Shown here: piece after piece, positions 59,014-64,000 of the stretch
Position numbering within the stretch: position 1 is the first letter of the stretch
How the letters are laid out: each line of letters starts with the position of its first letter
Assembly: GCF_018343615.1 (NCBI RefSeq)
Contig: NZ_JAGYPI010000001.1
Coordinates: 124,001 to 188,000, forward strand
Length of the DNA stretch: 64,000 nucleotides
Direction: 5' to 3'
Origin: Bacillus sp. FJAT-49736
Lineage (GTDB): Bacteria; Bacillota; Bacilli; Bacillales; Bacillaceae_C
Notes under the pieces: generated by a model
The model's database searches: none
The model's input: the letters and a program-made list of their open reading frames with translations, nothing else
Told to the model about the DNA's origin: nothing
Position numbers and translations under genes: made by a program

Positions 59014-59573
59014 AGGGGCTCGGCTGCACCAATCAACTCAGATTTATACTTTTCTTATTTGTAGACGATTATCATTTAAATATATTGTTCTGTTATAGCC
59101 TTTTTAACAGGAGATTATGGAGGGAAAACAAAGTATATTTATAATTACCAGAGCGGGATTAGGTAAAACGAACTTTGCGACCAAGTGTAAGTGAGTTCTT
59201 GCTGCGGTTAAAGGATATACACCAGTCGGGCAGCTTTGGACTGTTTTATTTGTTCAGGGGATTACACATGAATTCAAAACATAAACAATCCCTTATTCCC
59301 ATCGCACTGATTGCAGCCTATTGCTAGTGGAGGAATCCATTCTTTATATTTTGCTGCCGACACATTTCTAAAAATATATGAAGAGACCGAGTTTGGTCTC
59401 TTTTATTTGTCTTTGCAAAATCTTAACAAAGATTTTCTTTAAGAAAACATATAAGTGATTTATTATATAAGTGGAAAGTTATATATTTTTTTCTTCATTA
59501 TTAAAAAAGCAATTTTGAAAACGCATAAGTATATTATTTACTTATTTAAAAAGAAAGGAGGGTCAGGGATAAC
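59014..59573. other. Apparently decayed DNA
   Basis: 560 bp with only broken frames. A 48-residue open stretch (S-E-F-L-L-R-L-K-D-I-H...) runs from about 59191 into M-N-S-K-H-K-Q-S-L-I-P-I-A-L and a stop. It contains a terminator (AAGAGACC, loop, GGTCTCTTTT at 59381-59404). I cannot identify the original genes. Confidence 0.35.
59381..59408 (+). terminator. Terminator in the decayed region
   Basis: AAGAGACC, loop GAGTTT (one base shared), GGTCTCTT then TTAT. Confidence 0.7.
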
Positions 59574-59918
59574 ATGACCGAACCAACATTTCAAATAGAA
59601 CAAGCTGCCAAAGTCTTAAAATTACTTGGTGATCAAACACGATTAACGATGATTAAAATGATGGATCATCATGATTGTTGTGTGTGTGAGTTTGTAGAAA
59701 TATTTGAAACTAGTCAACCTGCTATTAGTCAGCACTTACGAAAGCTAAAAGATGCTGGCTTAGTGAAAGAATTTAGAATGGGACAATGGATTATCTATTC
59801 ATTGAAAAAAGACAGTAAATATTATCCGTTAGTGCAGGATCTATTAGTACATATACCTGATCAGACTTTTCGATTAAAAGAGCTAGAAGCAAAAGGTAAG
59901 CGTATTTCATGTAATTAA
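59574..59918 (+). CDS. arsR: ArsR-family arsenic-responsive repressor
   Basis: 114-residue winged-helix repressor: L-G-D-Q-T-R-L-T-M-I-K-M-M near the N-terminus, then C-C-V-C-E-F-V-E-I-F (metalloid-binding cysteines) directly before the recognition helix S-Q-P-A-I-S-Q-H-L-R-K-L-K-D-A-G-L-V. The family releases the ars promoter when trivalent arsenic or antimony binds. ATG with AGGAGGG upstream. First gene of arsR-arsB-arsC. Confidence 0.88.
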   Translation: MTEPTFQIEQAAKVLKLLGDQTRLTMIKMMDHHDCCVCEFVEIFETSQPAISQHLRKLKDAGLVKEFRMGQWIIYSLKKDSKYYPLVQDLLVHIPDQTFRLKELEAKGKRISCN

Positions 59919-59933
59919 CAGGAGGATTCATCA

Positions 59934-61229
59934 TTGGTTTCAACTATCTTAGCAGTATTTATTTTTTTAATCACCCTCATTTTAGTTATCTGGCAACCTA
60001 AAAAATTATCTATCGGGTGGTCCGCTTGTGGTGGAGCAGTTTTAGCCCTGCTAGTGGGAGTCGTTGATTTTCACGATGTAATAGAAGTAACGAAAATTGT
60101 GTGGAATGCTACATTTTCTTTTATCGCTATCATTATAATTTCTTTAATCTTAGATGAAATTGGCTTCTTTGAGTGGGCTGCTCTTCTTTTGGCAAGAACG
60201 GCAAAAGGAAATGGAATTAAAATGTTTGTTTACGTGAGTATTTTGGGAGCACTAGTCGCAGCTTTCTTTGCGAATGATGGAGCCGCTCTTATTCTTACGC
60301 CAATCGTATTGGCGATGGTTCGAAATTTAAACCTCGAAGAAAAAATGATTTTTCCGTTTATTATCGCTGGTGGATTTATCTCTGATACAACATCTCTTCC
60401 ACTAGTCGTAAGCAATTTAGTCAACATTGTTTCAGCTGATTTTTTCGGAATTGGATTCGTTCAATATGCTACAAAAATGATCGTCCCTAACTTGTTTTCT
60501 TTAATAGCAAGTATTCTTGTGTTATTTCTATATTTTAGACGGAATATTCCAAGACAATATGATATATCAAAATTAAAAAATCCAGTCGACGCAATCCAAG
60601 ATAGGAAAATGTTTCGGATGTCTTGGGTTGTGTTAGTAGTATTATTGGTAGGCTACTTTATCAGTCAGATATTCGATATTCCAATTTCCGTTATTTTAGG
60701 TGCCGTAGCTATCATCTTCTTAGTAATTGGAAGAGAAAGTAAGGCAATTGAAATCAAAAAGGTGCTTAAAGGTGCACCTTGGGCAATCGTATTTTTCTCA
60801 ATTGGCATGTATGTGGTCGTATATGGACTACGAAATGCTGGTTTAACTACTTTATTAGGAGATGTGATTCAATCGGCAGCAAATCAAGGTTTACTGGTTG
60901 GAACAGTATCGATGGGATTTTTGGCAGCATTTCTGTCTTCTGTTATGAATAACTTGCCAACCGTAATGATTGATGCTCTTGCCATCGCCGGTACCAATAC
61001 GGAAGGTGTGCTAAGAGAGGGACTGATATACGCGAATGTCATCGGTTCGGATTTAGGACCGAAAATTACGCCAATCGGCTCTTTAGCAACACTCTTATGG
61101 CTTCATGTATTAATATCCAAAGGTGTAAAAATATCATGGGGGACGTATTTTAAAACGGGTATTATTTTAACCATCCCTGTCTTATTGATCACCCTTTTAG
61201 GACTGTACCTATGGTTACGGCTTGTTTAA
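59934..61229 (+). CDS. arsB: Arsenite efflux transporter ArsB
   Basis: 431-residue membrane protein with about twelve hydrophobic segments, containing [13 protein letters not shown] and [12 protein letters not shown], signatures of the ArsB/NhaD-type ion transporter superfamily. It expels arsenite and antimonite, driven by proton motive force. TTG start, AGGAGGA upstream. Lies 15 bp after arsR and ends shortly before arsC. Confidence 0.9.
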   Translation: MVSTILAVFIFLITLILVIWQPKKLSIGWSACGGAVLALLVGVVDFHDVIEVTKIVWNATFSFIAIIIISLILDEIGFFEWAALLLARTAKGNGIKMFVYVSILGALVAAFFANDGAALILTPIVLAMVRNLNLEEKMIFPFIIAGGFISDTTSLPLVVSNLVNIVSADFFGIGFVQYATKMIVPNLFSLIASILVLFLYFRRNIPRQYDISKLKNPVDAIQDRKMFRMSWVVLVVLLVGYFISQIFDIPISVILGAVAIIFLVIGRESKAIEIKKVLKGAPWAIVFFSIGMYVVVYGLRNAGLTTLLGDVIQSAANQGLLVGTVSMGFLAAFLSSVMNNLPTVMIDALAIAGTNTEGVLREGLIYANVIGSDLGPKITPIGSLATLLWLHVLISKGVKISWGTYFKTGIILTIPVLLITLLGLYLWLRLV

Positions 61230-61254
61230 CCTAAACGGAGTAAGGAGAATAATT

Positions 61255-61674
61255 ATGTCTAAAAAAACAATCTACTTTTTATGTACTGGTAACTCTTGCC
61301 GAAGCCAAATGGCAGAAGGATGGGCCAAAAAATACTTAGGGGATGAATGGATTGTGAAAAGTGCTGGTATTGAAGCACATGGTTTGAATCCGAACGCCAT
61401 AAAAGCAATGAAAGAAGTAGGGATTGATATATCCAATCAAACTTCCGACATTATTGACACAGAAATATCAAATAATGCGGACTTAGTGGTTACGTTGTGC
61501 GGGGATGCAGCAGATAAGTGCCCTGTCACACCATCGAAAGTGAAACGTGTTCATTGGGGATTTGACGATCCTGCTAAGGTGCAAGGAACAGATGAGGAAA
61601 AGTGCGCTTTCTTTAGACTTGTACGTGATAAGATAGGGGAACGTATAAAACAATTTTCAGAAACAGGAAATTAA
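61255..61674 (+). CDS. arsC: Thioredoxin-coupled arsenate reductase
   Basis: 139-residue low-molecular-weight-phosphatase-fold reductase. C10-T-G-N-S-C15-R16 P-loop plus C82 and C89 (L-C82-G-D-A-A-D-K-C89-P) form the redox relay of Bacillus/Staphylococcus ArsC. It reduces arsenate to arsenite for export by ArsB, using thioredoxin. ATG 61255 follows AAGGAG; an upstream open frame begins at 61222. A terminator follows at 61725. Confidence 0.92.
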   Translation: MSKKTIYFLCTGNSCRSQMAEGWAKKYLGDEWIVKSAGIEAHGLNPNAIKAMKEVGIDISNQTSDIIDTEISNNADLVVTLCGDAADKCPVTPSKVKRVHWGFDDPAKVQGTDEEKCAFFRLVRDKIGERIKQFSETGN

Positions 61675-61724
61675 TTTATTTAGTCATTGGCCGATTTATA
61701 TGTCTCCAAATCTTTAACCTATTA

Positions 61725-61760
61725 CTTCCATCCTTAAACTATAGCGGTGGAGGTTTTTTT
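61725..61760 (+). terminator. Terminator after arsC
   Basis: CTTCCATC pairs with GGTGGAGG allowing G-T pairs, then seven T. Confidence 0.7.
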
Positions 61761-61867
61761 ATGGTTTACATTTCATCAAATTTTTTTGATAAAACAATTG
61801 ACAGATGAAAATGTTGGAAGTATGATTAATACATCAAGATAATTTGATTTATAAGAAGGTGAAAAGC

Positions 61868-62194
61868 ATGAATCAAGAGATTCCATTACAAGATGTATCC
61901 TTGGAAAAAGCTTTTGAAAAATATGAGCAGAAGTTTAAAGCACTTGCGGATAAAAAGAGACTCAAAATTATGAATATATTAACTCAGCAGGGTACGATGT
62001 GTGTATGTGATTTAGCTCCAATGATGGATATGTCGCAATCAAAACTGTCTTACCATTTAAAAATCTTACTAGATGCTAATATTATATTAAAAGAGACGAA
62101 AGGTACATGGAGTTATTATACGCTAAATCAGGAAGAACTTAATCATTTACTTTCACATGAACTTTGTTGTTTATTTAAACCTGGTTGTTGTTAA
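61868..62194 (+). CDS. Second ArsR-type metalloregulator
   Basis: 108-residue winged helix: F-K-A-L-A-D-K-K-R-L-K-I-M-N, then M-C-V-C-D-L-A-P-M-M and S-Q-S-K-L-S-Y-H-L-K-I-L. The two cysteines before the recognition helix match ArsR metal sites; additional cysteines lie in the tail (L-C-C-L-F and G-C-C). ATG 61868 with AAGGTGA upstream. It heads a group of small cysteine-rich ORFs and probably controls them. Confidence 0.82.
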   Translation: MNQEIPLQDVSLEKAFEKYEQKFKALADKKRLKIMNILTQQGTMCVCDLAPMMDMSQSKLSYHLKILLDANIILKETKGTWSYYTLNQEELNHLLSHELCCLFKPGCC

Positions 62195-62266
62195 TTATTT
62201 TCGGATGATAAATCAATTTTTTTTGATTTAATAAATAAAATATTAAAATTATAGGAGGAAGAGCAT

Positions 62267-62440
62267 ATGTTAAATGAATATGAAATAATTCAATGGATTA
62301 AATTTCGCCAAGAAGAAATAGAAAGAAAAGCAAAGAATGCATGGAAACTACAAAGGGATTCTAATGAAACAAAACCTTTCATCAAGCGTGCTGTTTCTTT
62401 TAAATCTTCTATCCATCAACCATGCTGCAATTGTGCATAG
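62267..62440 (+). CDS. Small protein with C-terminal C-C-x-C motif
   Basis: 57 residues from ATG 62267, 7 bp after AGGAGGAAGAG. A basic helical body (E-I-I-Q-W-I-K-F-R-Q-E-E-I-E-R-K) ends in H-Q-P-C-C-N-C-A. Not a recognised family. Position between an ArsR-type gene and a second cysteine-rich peptide gene suggests metalloid or metal binding. Confidence 0.55.
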   Translation: MLNEYEIIQWIKFRQEEIERKAKNAWKLQRDSNETKPFIKRAVSFKSSIHQPCCNCA

Positions 62441-62460
62441 CTATAAAGTGAGGGAGTAAA

Positions 62461-62576
62461 ATGACGGTTAACCATGCTGGTATATTAAGCAAAGAATATT
62501 TTATCGCCTATTTGAAATTAATAATGTCTCTTTTCGTAACTTTGTTGAGGCTTATAATCAATTGATGGAGAATTAA
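62461..62576 (+). pseudogene. Possible broken small ORF in the arsenic locus
   Basis: ATG 62461 with GAGGGAG upstream reads M-T-V-N-H-A-G-I-L-S-K-E-Y-F, but the better-looking continuation lies in another frame: Y-R-L-F-E-I-N-N-V-S-F-R-N-F-V-E-A-Y-N-Q-L-M-E-N to the stop at 62576. A single-base slip near 62492 would join them. Short, so low confidence. Confidence 0.3.
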
Positions 62577-62662
62577 TCAAAAAAAGTTGATTAATATATT
62601 GATTCCAATCTTATATTGGAATCTAATATAGATATTATCTATTCAAGGGAGGAGGATGGAAA

Positions 62663-62800
62663 ATGGAATTAACGAATAAAGGGAATGAAAAACAATCAAC
62701 TTCGTGCTGCGGTACAAATTCGGCAGAAGAAAAAGAAAGTCAAACTGCTGCATCATCTTGTTGTGGATCCAACGCTAATACGGAATCATGTTGTGAATAA
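62663..62800 (+). CDS. Cysteine-rich 45-residue peptide
   Basis: ATG 62663 directly follows a GGAGGAGGATGG ribosome-binding site. The peptide is hydrophilic and contains three C-C pairs: S-T-S-C-C-G-T-N, S-S-C-C-G-S-N and E-S-C-C-E, with Ser/Thr/Asn/Gln/Glu between. No signal peptide. Vicinal cysteine pairs are good ligands for As(III). A terminator follows at 62812. Likely a metalloid-binding micropeptide; function is inference. Confidence 0.6.
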   Translation: MELTNKGNEKQSTSCCGTNSAEEKESQTAASSCCGSNANTESCCE

Positions 62801-62811
62801 TGTAATGTTTT

Positions 62812-62848
62812 ATGACTCCTTTGATAAAAATTGAAGGAGTCATTTTAG
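62812..62848 (+). terminator. Terminator after the cysteine-rich peptide gene
   Basis: ATGACTCCTT pairs with AAGGAGTCAT, followed by TTT. Confidence 0.75.
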
Positions 62849-62932
62849 GGTATAAACAATCTGTATACTTTGAAATCATGCTGAAAAAACAAAGTGCTTT
62901 TCAATAATTTCGTTCTTACCATGCAGTATTTA

Positions 62933-63943
62933 TCACTTCTTTTCCTTGGATAATTTATCCCGATCCTGCGCTAATGGAGGTTGCTCTAACCACCTATTTT
63001 CAATCATCAAATCCAACCACTCACTCCCTATTTGAGCATTATCAGCAATAGCAGATAGATAATTCGGCTTCAAATCTCGCCTTGGAGAGGTTGCGAATCC
63101 TGTCTCGTAATAAATCATAGCCGTGGAATATAAAAATCCAACATGAAACATCATTAATTTATCTGAAAAAGGAGCGATATTTGTATCAGTTACCTCTGCA
63201 TCTAGTAAAGATGGTACAGGAAGGTTATCCTTATTTAATATTTCATAAAAAGTTTTAATATGCTTATCTTTCGTCTCTACTGCTTTCAATAGAAATTTTC
63301 GAAGCTTTTCTGAATGGATAACTTGGCTATAAGCAATGGTTACTGCTTTAGCTAATATACTTTTCTTTAAGTTAAAATAAATATCAGTGATCTCAATACA
63401 ACTTAAAGGTCTTATATCACCTAGCCATCCGGCAATAAATTGGTCAGATTGAACAAATTCCACTTTATCCGGTGGGAGCAGTGCTGGAGGTCTTTGGTAC
63501 AACCCTTTATCTAACATAACATCTTTTGTTCGATTACATATTTCCATGGCAGAAATCATACATTCTGTAAAATAGTCACGGACATCCTTGCGAGAACAAG
63601 TAGTAACAGCTCCACTATAACCATGACATCCATGGATAGCCATAATGTTGATAAAATGTAAGCTCAAGTTATCGGAAAACAGAGGTTTTGTGTCCGCTAT
63701 AGTATCATTTTCGGTAAAACCAATCGGTATCGGAAAATTCTCTGCTTTAAAAAATTCTTTTATCTTTTCCATATGTTTTTGACTAAGTAAGACTGCTTGT
63801 TCAAAAATGGCTTTTATTTCTGGATCCTGTAAGTGCATTAGGATATGTTTGTTAAAGCAAATGGCAGCGGAATCATTAAGATATTGGGACCAAAGTGCTG
63901 CAATCTCAGCTGAAGTTAGTTTTGGATTATGACTAGAATTCAT
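62933..63943 (-). CDS. DUF3231-family protein
   Basis: 336 residues in two similar halves (about 10-165 and 175-325), each an up-down helical ferritin-like unit: F-P-I-P-I-G-F-T-E-N-D recurs as L-P-V-P-S-L-L-D-A-E-V-T-D, and Y-S-G-A-V-T-T recurs as Y-S-T-A-M-I-Y. This is the DUF3231 pattern common in Bacillaceae, related to spore-coat CotF-like folds. Function not established. GAGGTG upstream of the start at 63943. Confidence 0.75.
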   Translation of the reverse strand: MNSSHNPKLTSAEIAALWSQYLNDSAAICFNKHILMHLQDPEIKAIFEQAVLLSQKHMEKIKEFFKAENFPIPIGFTENDTIADTKPLFSDNLSLHFINIMAIHGCHGYSGAVTTCSRKDVRDYFTECMISAMEICNRTKDVMLDKGLYQRPPALLPPDKVEFVQSDQFIAGWLGDIRPLSCIEITDIYFNLKKSILAKAVTIAYSQVIHSEKLRKFLLKAVETKDKHIKTFYEILNKDNLPVPSLLDAEVTDTNIAPFSDKLMMFHVGFLYSTAMIYYETGFATSPRRDLKPNYLSAIADNAQIGSEWLDLMIENRWLEQPPLAQDRDKLSKEKK

Positions 63944-64000
63944 TATTACACCTCAATGGAGTTTTATTTATGTTTTGCAATAAGAGAATTTAATATGCCA

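Noticed and set aside
1-64000. tRNA or rRNA genes
   Set aside because: No cloverleaf with T-arm GGTTCRANTCC or rRNA-like conserved stretch was noticed on either strand, though this was by eye only.

Overview
The window is low-GC Firmicutes chromosome from a spore-forming member of the Bacillaceae. This is inferred from strong AGGAGG-type ribosome-binding sites, frequent TTG/GTG starts, a CcpA cre-like box, spoVR, and a set of genes (yhcT, yhcU, yhcW, pgcA, yhdB, spoVR) that are also near neighbours in Bacillus subtilis. The species cannot be named from sequence alone.

Left third (1-17.5 kb), aromatic catabolism. A same-strand phenylacetate operon runs paaK (3' end only), paaA, paaB, paaC, paaD, an EthD-like gene, paaF, paaG, paaH, paaJ, followed by the repressor gene paaX and a nitronate monooxygenase/FabK-like gene. 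Then come a three-gene ABC importer of the TrpX type, a hotdog thioesterase, a phenylalanine dehydrogenase and the E1alpha, E1beta and E2 subunits of a 2-oxoacid dehydrogenase. Read together they suggest one route: phenylalanine uptake, deamination to phenylpyruvate, oxidative decarboxylation to phenylacetyl-CoA, then ring epoxidation and beta-oxidation. No PaaE, PaaZ or dedicated E3 is seen.

Middle (17.5-32.5 kb), ordinary chromosome. It holds a purine permease, a HAD phosphatase, a Pit phosphate transporter with its PhoU-like partner, a WrbA-like flavoprotein, a CoA-transferase/acyl-CoA dehydrogenase/aldehyde dehydrogenase operon (possibly glutarate catabolism), an RluA pseudouridine synthase, YhcU, phosphoglucomutase, a YhdB-like protein and an MFS transporter. 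Intergenic spaces contain a five-unit 21-bp tandem repeat and a family of related ~110-165 bp repeats.

Main finding (32.6-58.0 kb). The sporulation gene spoVR is cut in two by a ~24 kb insertion. The N-terminal half (from 32626) runs to codons for G-W-A-S and then reads into foreign sequence. The C-terminal half resumes at 57365 with the same G-W-A-S-Y-W. The junctions share an 8-bp direct repeat (GGCTGGGC), and 4 bp inside each copy lies a 20-bp imperfect inverted repeat (TATCGCATAG...). Recombination across the direct repeat would restore an uninterrupted spoVR frame. The element carries three large serine recombinases in its centre (a lone one, plus a tandem overlapping pair of which the first has a frameshift) and two small proteins that could be directionality factors. 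Its cargo is defence-like: a PemK/MazF-like gene, a CBASS operon (CD-NTase, E2-like protein, HNH-SAVED nuclease), a RecJ-like DHH protein, a complete type I restriction-modification system with an HExxH metallopeptidase, a PC4/YdbC-like protein, and several unrecognised genes. It combines the logic of skin/SPbeta-type intervening elements with an SCC-like central recombinase layout and a defence island.

Right end (58-64 kb). A small conserved-looking ORF and a frameshifted, degenerate Nudix gene are followed by decayed DNA. Then comes an arsenic-resistance locus: arsR, arsB, arsC, a second ArsR-type regulator, and two tiny cysteine-rich ORFs not usually annotated. A DUF3231 protein lies on the opposite strand.
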